From positions 8,272,001-8,336,000 of the forward strand of contig JAEOAD010000982.1 in assembly GCA_036365145.1 (NCBI GenBank): a stretch of 64,000 nucleotides of DNA. Direction: 5' to 3'. The notes below the pieces were generated by a model. The model was not told the origin of the DNA. It ran no database searches and was given only the letters and a program-made list of their open reading frames with translations. A program made the position numbers and the translations under genes. The stretch comes from Orientallactaga sibirica (taxonomy: Eukaryota; Chordata; Mammalia; Rodentia; Dipodidae). Below, piece after piece: positions 30,237 through 40,836 of the stretch (positions are counted from its first letter, which is position 1; each line of letters starts with the position of its first letter).

Positions 30237-30935
30237 AGTGTGCATTCTCATTTCAATTTTCACCATAATTTCATCTCATATTCAGTAGAGATGGGGGGAT
30301 AGTATAGGAGTTAATAAGGAATGGAAGGGCTTTTTACAGTTTAACTAGATATCAACCCAGATGGTTCTCTGGCTACTCTCAGAGGATTAATGAAAAATGA
30401 AAACCCTTGCTCACCTGTACCTCCCATGAGAAAAAAAATTGTCTTGGGCCCTTCTGTGCCCCTTGCGTCATCTTCCTCACTGGAAGCATACTGCTCAAAA
30501 TGATGTCCCTATTTTTCAACCATGTGCCCCGTTAGTGAGGCCCAGTTTTTTTCCAATTTGTCACCAGAAGGAACTCTTGTCTTGTTCTGAAGGTAAAGCA
30601 TAGGGAAAATCAAAGTCACACCATTCTTCCAAAATACACTTTTTTAAAAGTATGTTCAGTGCTTGATTCTAGAATAGGAATAGAAAGAGTAAACAGAATT
30701 CACATGCTGCTCCAGAATGGACCAGCAAAGAAAGCTGCTGGAGGCATTGATGAACAATAGCTTGAAAGGAAGCAGGTAGGCCATCACCGATTGCAGCTGA
30801 AGAACCAAGAAGGGGTTGAGGTGCATCCCAGGCCCCATAAAGATGCCACTCATAACTCTTCACTTTCCTCCAGAGTGCTAGGCCTGCTCCCAGCCCAACC
30901 CCGACCATGTACCATTATCCCGTATCTCTGCCATC
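30237..30935. other. Non-repetitive stretch
   Basis: No recognised feature. The reverse frames at 30656-30908 lack support. Confidence 0.4.
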
Positions 30936-31375
30936 ATATTAGTGACTTCTGCATTGCCATGACCACAACACTCACTAAAACAACTTCAGGAAGGGAAAGC
31001 TTATTTTGCATCATGGTGTCATAGGGTTTCAATCCAACATGGATTCCCCCATCAGGGAAGGCAAGGTGGAGCCACTCAGTTCAGGAAGGCTGGGGTGTGG
31101 ATCGAGGCTATTTAGACCGTACAGACTGGGAAGCAGAGAGAAGGGAATGCTGGTGCTCAGTGTTTCCCTTTTATTCTTCCCTGCCCCCTACCCCATGGAA
31201 TGGTGTCCTTCCGTTCCAGGCAGAGCAGGTCTCCCCCATCAGTTAATCCTCCCCGGAAATGCCCCCATGGACACACCCAGAATCACATCCAGCTCCCAGG
31301 TGATTTTAAATCCAGTCACATTAACAATGAGGATTAACCCTCACAGTAACCCAATACAGAAGCTTCCATCTGTGA
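30936..31375 (-). mobile_element. Probable old LTR-type repeat
   Basis: Opens 'agtgacttctgcattgccat' and closes 'gaggattaaccctcacagt', with 'gcttattttgcatcatggtg' inside. This is the layout of reverse-oriented rodent LTR repeats of the MaLR/ERV type. Family uncertain. Confidence 0.45.
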
Positions 31376-31526
31376 CTTGGAATTAGAAAAGTGACCTTAC
31401 TTGTTTCCCTACAAGAGCCAGCCAGGGTAGTAAGGTCTATGGAGGGGGAAACCCCCAACAATCCAAGTCAGCACTCTTGGCAATAATCAAAATATGTTAT
31501 GTGCAGTATGAAAATGTTACAATGAT

Positions 31527-31812
31527 GGGACTGGGGAGATGGCTCAGTAAGTGAAGGACTTGCCACACAAACTTGAAGACCTGAGTTTAGATCCCCAGTA
31601 CCCATGTAGATGCTAGGCATCATGGCATATGCCTATAATCCCAGCATTTGGCGGGCAGACACAGGAGGATCCCCAGGCCTTGCTGGCTAGCTAGTCTAGC
31701 CAAACTGGTGAGTTCCTGGTTCAGCAAGAGACTCTGTCTCAATGAATAAGGGGGAGAGTGATTGAGAAGATACTCAACATCAACTTCTGGCCTTCACATA
31801 AAAAGAAAAACT
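31527..31812 (+). mobile_element. B3-type SINE
   Basis: 'gggactggggagatggctca', 'aagacctgagtttagatccc', 'tgctggctagctagtctagc', 'gagagactctgtctcaatga'-type middle and 'acttctggccttcac' end. The clearest B3 of the window. Confidence 0.85.
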
Positions 31813-31818
31813 GGAAGA

Positions 31819-31903
31819 TGGGCTGCAGAAATGGCTTGGTGGTTAAGGCACTGAATAAACATGGGCAAGTGCCTTAACCGCCAAGTCCTCCCTCCAGTCC
31901 AAA
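31819..31903. repeat. Inverted pair of SINE heads (hairpin)
   Basis: A DIP head ('gggctgcagaaatggcttgg' to 'ggcact') is followed after about 15 bases by the reverse complement of another DIP head ('agtgccttaaccgccaagtc' to 'cagtcc'). Arms of about 33 bases. No DIP body or tail on either side. Confidence 0.85.
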
Positions 31904-32034
31904 ATACAGTTACTTTTGAGGATTAAGGCAACATAGAAATTTGGGCTACCACAATTCAGCCTGTTGTATTTTTCCTATGAACAATGTGGGGACTATTTTT
32001 GTAGTTCATTGAAAGGGCTGAAGAATGACCAGGG

Positions 32035-32297
32035 GCCTGGAGAGATGGCTTAGCGGTTAAGGTGCCTGCCTCCTAAGCCTAAGAATGCAGGTTCCAATTT
32101 CCAGGTCCCACGTTTAGCCAGATGCAGTGACACAAGAGCACAATGCTGCACTTGACCACAAGGGGGCGCACTCATCTGGATTTCGTTCTCAGCAGCTGAG
32201 AGGCTGCCAGCGCGCCCATCTCTATCTGTCTCCCACTCCCTCTCTCTCTATCTCTCTCTGTGTCTCTCTCCAAAAAAAAAAAAAAAAAAAAAAAAGA
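32035..32297 (+). mobile_element. DIP-type SINE, long-body subfamily
   Basis: 'gcctggagagatggcttagc', 'gtgacacaagagcacaatgc', 'cagctgagaggctgccagcg', poly(A). Flanked by 'gaatgaccagg' on both sides. Confidence 0.93.
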
Positions 32298-32395
32298 ATG
32301 ACCAGGAACACAATTGGCTTGGTAAAATAGCTGGAAAGGAGCATAAGAGTTGCTAGCAAGTTTAACGAGGTGGGATACTCAAAGAAAGGAGAAAA

Positions 32396-32432
32396 CCTGG
32401 CTGGTGATGGAATTCACTTGGTAGAGCATTTT
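32396..32432 (+). mobile_element. ID-type head (split), first part
   Basis: 'ggctggtgatggaattcact' then 'tggtagagcatt'. The rest follows the inserted DIP at 32644. Confidence 0.75.
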
Positions 32433-32643
32433 TTTAAAGATTTCTTTTTATTTATTTATTAGAGATAGGGAGAGAAAGAGAGAGTATGTGAGAATGGGTG
32501 TGCCAGGGCCTCTAGCCACTGCAGACGAACCCCAGACACATGCACCACCATGTGCATCTGGCTTACATGGGACCTGGAGAACCAAACCTGGGTCCTTAGG
32601 CTTCACAGGCAAGCACCTTAACCACTAAACAATCTCTACAGCC
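32433..32643 (-). mobile_element. DIP-type SINE inserted in a B4/ID
   Basis: Reverse DIP. 'tggtagagcattt' is repeated on both sides. Confidence 0.93.
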
Positions 32644-32772
32644 CTGGTAGAGCATTTATCTAGCATGCACGAGGCCCTGGATTCAACCCCTAGCACCACA
32701 TAAATCTGGCATGGTGGAGCATACTTGTATCCCACCATTCTGAGCTACATGAGATCCTGCCTCAAAGAAAAG
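32644..32772 (+). mobile_element. B4-type SINE, second part
   Basis: 'ggccctggattcaaccccta' (ID B box) and 'tctggcatggtggagcatac' (B1 part). Confidence 0.78.
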
Positions 32773-32799
32773 ATTGTATGTTTACATCAACACAGTTTT

Positions 32800-32962
32800 T
32801 TAAATTCTTATTTACGCGAATGTATGTATGGGCACACCACGGTCTCTCTTGCCACTGTAAATGAAGACCTCTCAGGCTTAACGCTGGCTCAGGAATTGAA
32901 CCTGGGCTTGCAGACTTTACAAGTAAGCATCTTTCACCGTTGACCCATCTCCCCAGCCCCTC
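32800..32962 (-). mobile_element. DIP-type SINE, old
   Basis: Reverse: 'gggcacaccacggtctctct', 'acccatctccccagcccc'. Confidence 0.78.
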
Positions 32963-33345
32963 AACACAGTTTTTATTTAGGTTGTTTATGTGTTTAAAGT
33001 ACCTTGCATGAAGGTGAGGGATGATGGGTTTATTTGTTATATCCAAATCCCTTCCATCTGCAGGCTCCTGTTTCCATAACCAAATCTCTCATAAAGGCCA
33101 TTTTTATTTACTTTGAGCTATTTACCTGTTCCACTCTGTGGCCTTACTTCTCAGTATTTCCAAACGCTGAGGCCTGTTCAACCCTAAAACCAAGCAAACG
33201 TATTGCCTGCCCCTTCTTTGCCACTGTACTTCATGCTCGCTCTCCTCCATCAAAGAAATATTCTCACACGAGGGCTATTTTCCTGTAAGACTCGGCAGCT
33301 TGTATGCATCATAACTGCACTGTGCCCAAGCAAGAGTGGGAGACA
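32963..33345. other. Non-repetitive spacer
   Basis: No feature recognised. Frames here are unsupported. Confidence 0.4.
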
Positions 33346-33390
33346 CTCTCCCACTATGTTACTGTGCTTGGGCTGCTATAACAAAGGACC
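33346..33390 (-). mobile_element. MLT1 LTR, distal part (split)
   Basis: 'gttactgtgcttgggctgct' and 'ataacaaaggacca' match the end of reversed MLT1 LTRs. The rest resumes at 33976. Confidence 0.65.
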
Positions 33391-33412
33391 AATCACAGCA
33401 TCCTCTCCTTTC

Positions 33413-33532
33413 CTCTCCCCTCCCTTTCTCTCCCCCCTTTTCTCTTTCTCTCTCGCTTTTCTTTCTTCCTTCCTTCCTTCCTTCCTTCCTTCCTTCCTTC
33501 CTTCCTTCCTTCCTTCCTTCCTTCCTTCCTTC

Positions 33533-33615
<83 letters not shown>
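33413..33615 (+). repeat. (TTCC)n(TTTC)n compound microsatellite
   Basis: About 15 ttcc units, a short (CT)n, then about 18 ttct units. It causes the reverse Lys/Glu/Arg frame. Confidence 0.96.
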
Positions 33616-33654
33616 TGACAGGGTCTCATTTAGCCTAGGCTGGCCTGGAACTCT
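33616..33654 (-). mobile_element. B4-type SINE, first part (split)
   Basis: 'gacagggtctcatttagcct' to 'ggcctggaactcttta'. It is cut by the next B1. Confidence 0.8.
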
Positions 33655-33800
33655 TTATTTTTTCAGGGTAGGGTCTTGCTCTAGCCCAAGCTGACCTGGA
33701 CTTCACTCTGTAGTCTCAGGGTGGCCTTGAACTCACCGTGATCCTCCTACCTCAGCCTCCTAAGTGCTGGGATTAAAGGCGTGCTCCACCACGCCTGGCC
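33655..33800 (-). mobile_element. B1-type SINE inserted in a B4
   Basis: Reverse B1. 'ggcctggaactct' occurs on both sides (33642 and 33797). Confidence 0.92.
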
Positions 33801-33974
33801 TGGAACTCTATATATTGCCCAGAATGGCCTTAACTTTCCTGATCCTCTTGCCCAGTGCGGGGACTATAGGCCTCGCCACCACACACCCCTGGGTTATACA
33901 GTGCTAGGGAACAGATCCAGGTTCTTGTGCATGTTAGGCATGTACTCTATCGACTGAGCTACATCTCCAGCCCT
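33801..33974 (-). mobile_element. B4-type SINE, second part
   Basis: B1 remainder, then reverse ID ('cgactgagctacatctccag'). Confidence 0.82.
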
Positions 33975-33975
33975 G

Positions 33976-34376
33976 AGTACCTTAAGCAACAAAAATTTAT
34001 TGCCTTGTAGTTCTGAAAGGCAGAAGTCTGGCATCAAGTTAAGGGCAGAATTGGTTCCTTCCAAGGGCGGTAAGGGAGAATCTGTTCCATGCCTGTCTCC
34101 TAGCTTCTGCTAGTTTGCTGACAACCTGGCATTTTTGGCATGTAACTGCATCACTTCAGTCTCTGCCTTCATCTTGACATGCTGTTCTCACTCAGTTATG
34201 ATCTGCGTCCAGATTTCTCCAGTCATATTGGATTAGAGGCCCACTGTACTCCATGATGACCTCACCCTGATTAATTCCATGTGCAATGACCCTACTTCCA
34301 AATGAGGTCACACTGGGAAGGGCTGGGGGTTAACACTTCCACATATAAATTTCAAGCAATACAAGTCAACCCATAA
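33976..34376 (-). mobile_element. MLT1 LTR (ancient MaLR), main part
   Basis: 'caacaaaaatttattgcctt', 'gaatctgttccatgcctgtc', 'agtcatattggattagaggc' and 'gaccctacttccaaatgagg' follow the mammal-wide MLT1 LTR in reverse. Confidence 0.8.
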
Positions 34377-34482
34377 TGCTCATCTTATGGGAAAACGCAC
34401 TCGAAGGCTCACAGAACATTTTCATTCCATCTACTTCTTCTCACTATTGTTTCACAGGAGTTGAAGATAAAAGTGCAAGTAG

Positions 34483-34985
<503 letters not shown>

Positions 34986-35147
34986 GGGATTTTTGTTTGT
35001 TTGTTTGTTTTTCGAGATAGGGTCTCACACTAGTCCAGGCTGACCTGGAATTCACTATGTAGCCTTAGGGTGACCTCGAACTCACGGCGATCCTCCTACC
35101 TCTGCCTCCTGAGTGCTGGGATTAAAAGGCATGTGCCACCACACCCG
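34986..35147 (-). mobile_element. B1-type SINE
   Basis: Reverse, (GTTT)n at the tail, ends 'gtgccaccacacccggct'. Confidence 0.93.
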
Positions 35148-35149
35148 GC

Positions 35150-35206
35150 TCTTTTCTTTTCTTTTCTTTTCTTTTCTTTTCTTTTCTTTTCTTTTCTTTT
35201 CTTTTT
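35150..35206 (+). repeat. (TTTTC)n microsatellite
   Basis: About eleven units between two reverse SINEs. Confidence 0.95.
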
Positions 35207-35338
35207 TTAAGACAGTCTAATGTAGCCCATGCTGTCCTCAAACTTTCTATGCCTCTGAGGCTGGCCTTAAACTCTTCATCCTCTTGCCTTTACCTTCTGA
35301 ATGTTGAGATTATAGGCAGGTGCTACTATGCCCAGCAA
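35207..35338 (-). mobile_element. Old B1-related SINE
   Basis: 'gacagtctaatgtagcccat', 'gagattataggcaggtgcta'. Confidence 0.72.
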
Positions 35339-35487
35339 GCCATACCCTTTTAAAAGAGGGCTTGTGGACATACTGTCTCTGCATCTCAGCTTTCTCAGTT
35401 GTGCTGTGAAGGGGAGCGCAAAGTTGTTGAGAACACTTCTAATTCAAACATTCACTAATGAAAGGGAGTCAAGTTAACATCCCGCAG

Positions 35488-35600
35488 CAGGGGCTGGGAC
35501 TGTGTGTAGTTAGTGGGAGAGGACTTGCCTAGCCTCTGCAAGGTCCTGAGTTGGATCGCCAGCATCAGGAAGGAATAATAATAATAATAATAATAAAGTT
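35488..35600 (+). mobile_element. ID-type SINE with (AAT)n tail
   Basis: 'ggggctgggactgtgtgtag' head, 'ctgagttggatcgccagca' B box, then (ATA)n. Confidence 0.75.
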
Positions 35601-36527
35601 CCAAAGGAGGAATTCTTACTCTGTAATCTGGGATTTATTCCACAGTTCTCCCAAATTACTTGCAAATTCTGGAGTTTTATTTACCCCTATACCTTTCTTA
35701 GGGAGTAATCTACATCTTCCACCTAATTCTCAAAGAGGTCAAGCCTTCCAAAGGTTCTAAGTCTGGTTGACAAACTAAAAGGCTTCTGTCCAGAAGAAGA
35801 CACAGCCCATGAAGTCCAGGCCCCTCTTGCAGCACTAAGGTGGGCTGAGGGCTTCTCCAGCCACCCTAGAGGCTCCCTAGCTTGACTTTTCCCTCTTAGC
35901 ACTTTTAGTACTCTCACCCCAGACTTGACTTCATTCAGCCTGGCACTTTGCTCATTCCTCGGGTGATCTGATGGGGCCTGGTGAAGCCTCCCCTTCTTTG
36001 TGGACCAATTCTCCTATACTCTAAACTGCATTCTTTGCTCTCTCCTCATCCCCAGCTCCCTACCTTAGCTGAAACCTAAGTTTGCCAGGACACTTCATCT
36101 CCAGCTCTCCAAATCTTCCCCTTTATCATACATCAGAAGCAGAAGTCTCATTCCTGAGATGCTTTGTACCTGTACCCCTCCTTCACCATTGGGCAATGGG
36201 CACCACCGAGGTGCCTTGTCAAGGATGGGCACCTTGGAAGGCTGAAAGCAAAGCAGAGTAAGCCTGGTTTAAAGCACCTGGGATATGATGAGCTGCGGGG
36301 ACAACTGTAGCTTGATTTTTGTTGTTGTTGTTCCTGTGGTCAGTATACCTGCTTTTCTGCTAAAAACATCATTGTGCAGACAGAATGAAAATAGGGAGAC
36401 AAAGCAAAAGGGACATGTGGAGCCCCGGGTTTTGCAAAATGCGATTCAACTGAATAAATATGAATTGCACTTGTCACTGTGCTAGGGCCCCTGGGATCTA
36501 AATTGAATCAAACATGGCAGGTTCAGT
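35601..36527. other. Non-repetitive stretch
   Basis: About 0.9 kb with no recognised repeat. No exon can be supported. Confidence 0.45.
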
Positions 36528-36598
36528 AATTGGCTAAAAGTCACAGACGGTAATTGACACAGCCCGCATTGAAACCTAGGAATCTGAGTCCTGGCAGA
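36528..36598 (+). mobile_element. MIR fragment
   Basis: 'aaagtcacagacggtaattg', then 'gaaacctaggaatctgagtc', matches the MIR core. Confidence 0.6.
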
Positions 36599-36884
36599 GT
36601 TATCTGTTGGCCAATGAAGGGTCAAGAAATGTGTTGTGAGGTTGCAGAGGAGGACATAGTTAATTATTTGGGTCGTTTCAAGATAGATGAGAAATACGAC
36701 AGCTTCCTGGGAGACTTAGATGGGCAAAGATTCCAGGTTCTAGGCATATGTGAGGGGCTAGAGCTGAAAGAAAGCTAGAAGCCATTAAAAACTCATTAGG
36801 ACCTGATATTGCCCTTCTCAAGGGATATGATGTGACAAGACATTGCCTAAGGCCCACGGAAAGCAAGGCCCTATTAATACAGTT

Positions 36885-37120
36885 CTCTTTCTCTTTGGTT
36901 TGATTTGGTTTTGAGATAGGGTCTTTTGTATCCCAGACCTGTCCAAACCTCAGCATGTAGCCAAGGATGACCTTGAACTTCTGATTCTCCTGCCTCTGCC
37001 TAATGAGTGCTGTGATTATAGGCATGTGTTGCCATGCCTTGTTTATATGGCCCTGGGGGGTCAAACCCAGGGCTTTGTGCTAGGCAAACACTCTACCACT
37101 GAGCCATATCCCCAACCATG
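36885..37120 (-). mobile_element. B4-type SINE
   Basis: Reverse B1 part ('ttttgagatagggtcttttg') plus reverse ID part ('tcaaacccagggctttgtgc', 'tgagccatatccccaacc'). Confidence 0.87.
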
Positions 37121-37285
37121 CTTTTTTTTTCTTTTTTTCTTCTTGAGACAAGGTCTCATGCAATCCAAGCTGACCTTGAACTTGCTATGTAGCTAAGTCT
37201 GGCCTCGAACGTCTGATCCTCCTGCTTCCACTTCTCAAGTGCTGAGATTTACAGATATGTAACACCACTGTGGTGCTTACATTTC
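37121..37285 (-). mobile_element. B1/B4-type SINE
   Basis: 'cttgagacaaggtctcatgc' to 'cagatatgtaacaccactgt'. Diverged. Confidence 0.8.
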
Positions 37286-37299
37286 GCTTTTCCCTAGTT

Positions 37300-37302
<3 letters not shown>

Positions 37303-37339
<37 letters not shown>
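37303..37339 (+). repeat. (CA)n microsatellite
   Basis: About 18 CA units next to a reverse DIP tail. Confidence 0.95.
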
Positions 37340-37340
<1 letters not shown>

Positions 37341-37516
37341 ATATTTTATTTAAGAGAATAAGAATGGGCACGCCAGGGCCTCCAGCCACTGCAAACAAAC
37401 TCCAAACACATGTGCCACTTTGTGCATCTGGCTTACATGGGTCCTGAGGAATTGAACCTGGGTCCTTTGGCTTTGTAGGCAAGTGTCTTAACTGCTAAGC
37501 CATCTCTCCAGCCCTC
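37340..37516 (-). mobile_element. DIP-type SINE
   Basis: Reverse: 'gggcacgccagggcctccag' to 'ctaagccatctctccagccc'. Confidence 0.92.
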
Positions 37517-37744
37517 CTTGATCTTCTTGCTCATTTATCTTCTTCCCATCATCTTTTTGCTCATTTATACTCTAAGGAAAGGCCTTTGGTGCACCTTTTC
37601 TCGCTGATTCATCTAAAAAAGCATGTAGTGTATAGGCTGCTTTGTTTTGACCCTAAGTCTTTGGTCTCAGATTTCCTGCTTAATGGACCAGCCACTTAGA
37701 TACCACTTAGTACTGGAAATTTATACAAACGAACTTAAAAAAAA

Positions 37745-38050
37745 CCTTTGTGTATTTATGTATGTGTGCTCATTGTGTAAGGGAACATGTATGTCATGTA
37801 GCATGTGTAGCAGCCAAAGGACAACCCCAAGTGTTGATCCTCATCTCAGTTGAGGCAGGTTCTCTTGTTCACTGCTGTGAATTTCCAGGCTGACTGGCCC
37901 ATATGCTTCTGTGATTTTCCTGTCTCCACCTCCCATCTTGCCCACAAGAGGGATGGGATTACATAAATTTACCACTGTATCACATTGTACATGGGTTCTA
38001 GGAATCAAACTCAGGTTGTCATGCTTGCAAAGCCATCTTCTCAGGCTCCA
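37745..38050 (-). mobile_element. B3-type SINE, diverged
   Basis: Reverse: 'gcagccaaaggacaacccca', 'gtgttgatcctcatctcagt', 'caggttgtcatgcttgcaaa'. Confidence 0.68.
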
Positions 38051-38064
38051 AAATCTTTTTTCTT

Positions 38065-38275
38065 TTTAAAAAATATTTTATTTATTTGAGAGAGGGAAGA
38101 GGGAGAGAAAGAGAGAGAGAGAGAATGGGCATACCAGGGCCTCTAGAGACTGCAAAAGAATTCTAGACACATGTGTCACCTTGTGCATCTGGCTTATGAG
38201 AGTTCTGGGGAATCGAACCTGGGTCCTTTGGCTTTGCAGGCAAGCGCCTTAACCTCCAAGCCATTTCTCCAGCCC
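38065..38275 (-). mobile_element. DIP-type SINE
   Basis: Reverse full-length: GA tract, 'aatgggcataccagggcctc', 'agccatttctccagccc'. Confidence 0.92.
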
Positions 38276-38317
38276 CTAAATGTTTTTTTCTTATCTTTCT
38301 TTTTCTCTGTCTCTTCT

Positions 38318-38580
38318 TCCTCTCCTCCTCTTCTTCTTCTTCTTTAAGGCAGACTGACCTGGAACTCACTCTGTAGTCCAGGGTCCTCCTACCTCAGTCT
38401 CCCAAGTGCTAGGATTAGAAACATGAGTCAGCACAACCAGCATTTTAATTAAAGGACTCTTACTGTGTTGTCCAGGCCTCCAACTCCCGGGCTGAAGTGA
38501 TCTTCCTGCCTCAGCCTCCTGAGTTGACGAGTTGAGGAAGTAGAACTACAGGGATATGCCACTGTGTCCTGCTCAAATTA
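38318..38580 (-). mobile_element. Two old B1-related SINE fragments
   Basis: 'ctggaactcactctgtagtc' to 'agtcagcacaaccagc' (38348-38441), and 'gttgtccaggcctccaactc' to 'gccactgtgtcctgctc' (38467-38574). Confidence 0.7.
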
Positions 38581-38584
38581 TTAT

Positions 38585-38657
38585 TTTTGGGGACAGGGTC
38601 TTATGTATCCCAGGCTGGCCTCAAACTTTCTATATAACCAAGGATGACCTTGCACTT
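38585..38657 (-). mobile_element. B4-type SINE, first part (split)
   Basis: 'ggacagggtcttatgtatcc' to 'ggatgaccttgcactttttt'. Resumes at 39116 with 'gaccttgaatttttgatcc'. Confidence 0.75.
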
Positions 38658-38659
38658 TT

Positions 38660-38688
38660 TTAAAGGCGTGTGCCACCACGCCCGGCTT
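38660..38688 (-). mobile_element. B1-type SINE 5' end fragment
   Basis: Only 'taaaggcgtgtgccaccacg' and 'cccggc' remain of a reverse B1. Confidence 0.8.
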
Positions 38689-38908
38689 TTTATTTTTATT
38701 TATTTATTTGAGAGAGACAGACAGAGAGAGAAAGAGGCAGATAGAGAGAGAATGGGCACGCCAGGGCCTCCAGCCACTGCAAATGAACTCCAGATGCATG
38801 TGACACCTTGTGCATCTGGTTTATGTGGGTCCTGGGGTATTGAGCCTCAAAACGGGGTCCTTAGGCTTCACAGGCAAGTGCTTAACCGCTAAGCCATCTC
38901 TCCAGGCC
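38689..38908 (-). mobile_element. DIP-type SINE
   Basis: Reverse full-length, inserted in the block that splits the B4. Confidence 0.93.
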
Positions 38909-39115
38909 CTATTTTTATTTATTTATTAGAGAGAGAGGGGGGAGGTGGAGAGAGAGAGAGAGATAACGGGCGCACCAGGGCCTCTAGCCACTGCAAACGA
39001 ACTACAGATGCATGCACCACCATGTGCATCTGGCTTAGGTGGGACCTGGAGAATTGAACCCAGGTCCTTAGGCTTCACAGGCAAGTGCCTTAACCGCTAA
39101 GCCATCTCTCTAGCC
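38909..39115 (-). mobile_element. DIP-type SINE
   Basis: Second reverse DIP in tandem, ending 'agccatctctctagccc'. Confidence 0.93.
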
Positions 39116-39270
39116 CGACCTTGAATTTTTGATCCTTTGCTTCCACCTCCTGAGTGCTAGGGTTATAGACTTATGCCACCATGTTGGGTTTACACAGTGC
39201 TGTGGGTTGAAACAAGGGATTCTTACATGTTAAGCAAGCATTTGACCAACTGAGCCACATTCCCATTCCT
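39116..39270 (-). mobile_element. B4-type SINE, second part
   Basis: 'ccacctcctgagtgctaggg' (B1 part) and 'aactgagccacattcccatt' (ID part). Confidence 0.75.
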
Positions 39271-39450
39271 TAAATATACTTCTAGTCTTCTCAAAGCTGC
39301 CCATCCCTTTCAATGACACTCATTGTCTTTAAGGGCATCACTGTTCTCCCAACCTTTGGAGCCCTCTTTAATTTATCTTATCTTTTGGATGCAATAGTTG
39401 CTGAGTTCTGTCTGTGAATGAATTCCTGTTTTGTTTTGTTGTTGTTTTTT
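39271..39450. other. Short non-repetitive spacer
   Basis: Nothing recognised. Confidence 0.35.
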
Positions 39451-39465
39451 TCGTCCCTTATTTTC

Positions 39466-39621
39466 TTTTTTTTTTTTTTTTTCCGAGGTAGGGTCTCACT
39501 CTGTTCCAGGCTGACCTGGAGTTCACTATGTAGTCTCAGGGTAGCCTTGAACTCACGGCGATCCTCCTACCTCTGCCTCCCCAGTGCTGGGATTAAAGGC
39601 GTGCACCACCATGCTGGGCTA
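39466..39621 (-). mobile_element. B1-type SINE (left part of a composite insertion)
   Basis: Reverse near-consensus B1. See findings for the shared outer TSD. Confidence 0.93.
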
Positions 39622-39658
39622 AAAGGTCTTCTTTTTGAGGCAAGCCCAACAGATTGTC

Positions 39659-39825
39659 TTTTTTTTTTTTTTTTTTTTTTTTGGTTTTGCAAGGTAGGGT
39701 CTCACTCTGGTCCAGGCTGACCTGGAATTAACTATGTAGTCTCTGGGTGGTCTTAAACTCATGGCGATCCTCCTACCTCTGTCTCCCGAGTGCTGGGATT
39801 AAAGGCGTGAGCCACCACGCCCGGC
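39659..39825 (-). mobile_element. B1-type SINE (right part of a composite insertion)
   Basis: Reverse near-consensus B1 with about 23 T, followed by the TSD 'tcgtcccttattttc' that also precedes the left B1. Confidence 0.93.
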
Positions 39826-39840
39826 TCGTCCCTTATTTTC

Positions 39841-40424
39841 ATTTCCGGGGTCCTGGTCTTCCTTCGGGCCCTTATCTCCACATGTATTCCAACAATGGCT
39901 TTGGGCTCTGAATGTATCATCCATCTCCAGCTCTCTTTCCCCTTCAGTGTGGAGTTGTCAAGAGAATCTGCCTACATCACAGCTTGGATCGTGTCACTGC
40001 TTAGCTAAGAAAAGCTTTATGACTGCCCACACTCTACTAAGAAAGATGCAGGCTCCTCATGGGACTTTGGGGGCCTTTTGGAGGCTGCTCTTTGCCTAGT
40101 ATTTTAAGGCACGTGCAGGGGAGGAGTTTTGGTCTTCACAGAATCCTGCTCCAACTGATTTTCCATCCTGAGCCATTTCTGTAAATCTTTAAACATTTCA
40201 CTGGTCGTTTGCGGCCCTGAACTCTGGCTTCATTGTGTTTCACAACAATTCTTTCCCATGTATAGAATGCTATGCTAATCATCATCTACAGCTACTCTGC
40301 AAATTCTAGCCAGCATCCAAGACTCCATTCCATCCCAACTCTTTTCCGAAGCTTTCTCAGATTTCTAGCCTAGTGTTCCTTTCCTCTTGTCTCTAAAACA
40401 CTTCACTCACTGGTTTACTTATTT
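39841..40424. other. Non-repetitive stretch, possible L2 remnant
   Basis: 'aagctttctcagatttctag' in a CT-rich context near 40350 is L2-like but too short to be sure. Confidence 0.35.
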
Positions 40425-40439
40425 ATTCATCTATTTATT

Positions 40440-40490
40440 TTTGCAGTACTGAGGTTGAACCCAGGCCTCAACTGCACATCAGGCAAGTAC
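40440..40490 (-). mobile_element. ID-type fragment
   Basis: 'gcagtactgaggttgaaccc' and 'atcaggcaagtacctc', reverse ID-like, broken by what follows. Confidence 0.55.
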
Positions 40491-40529
40491 CTCTTTTTAT
40501 TTTCATCATTATTATTATTATTGTTTTAT

Positions 40530-40683
40530 TTATTTTTTGGTTTTCCAAGTTAGGGTCTCGCACTATCCCAGGGTGGTCTGGAATTGATTACATAGTCTCA
40601 GGCTATCCTTAAACTCATGGCAATCCTCCCACCTCTGCCTCTCAAGTGCTTGGATTAAAGGCATGGACCACCATGCCTGGCTA
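40530..40683 (-). mobile_element. B1-type SINE
   Basis: Reverse: 'ccaagttagggtctcgcact' to 'gaccaccatgcctggct'. Confidence 0.9.
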
Positions 40684-40689
40684 TTTTTA

Positions 40690-40836
40690 TTTTTTCATTT
40701 TGAGATAATCTTGCTGAGTTGCCCAGTCTAGTCTTGAACTCATTCTGTAGCCCAGGCAGGCTTTCAACTTGTGATCTTCTTGCCTCAGCCACCAAAGTAG
40801 CTGGGATTACAGGCCTGCACTATCAGGCTTTGCTTA
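40690..40836 (-). mobile_element. Old B1-related SINE
   Basis: 'ttttgagataatcttgctga' to 'gggattacaggcctgcacta'. Confidence 0.75.

Noticed and set aside
33203..33694. 163-codon Ser/Leu/Phe-rich frame
   Set aside because: Mostly a (TTCC)n(TTTC)n microsatellite running into a SINE.
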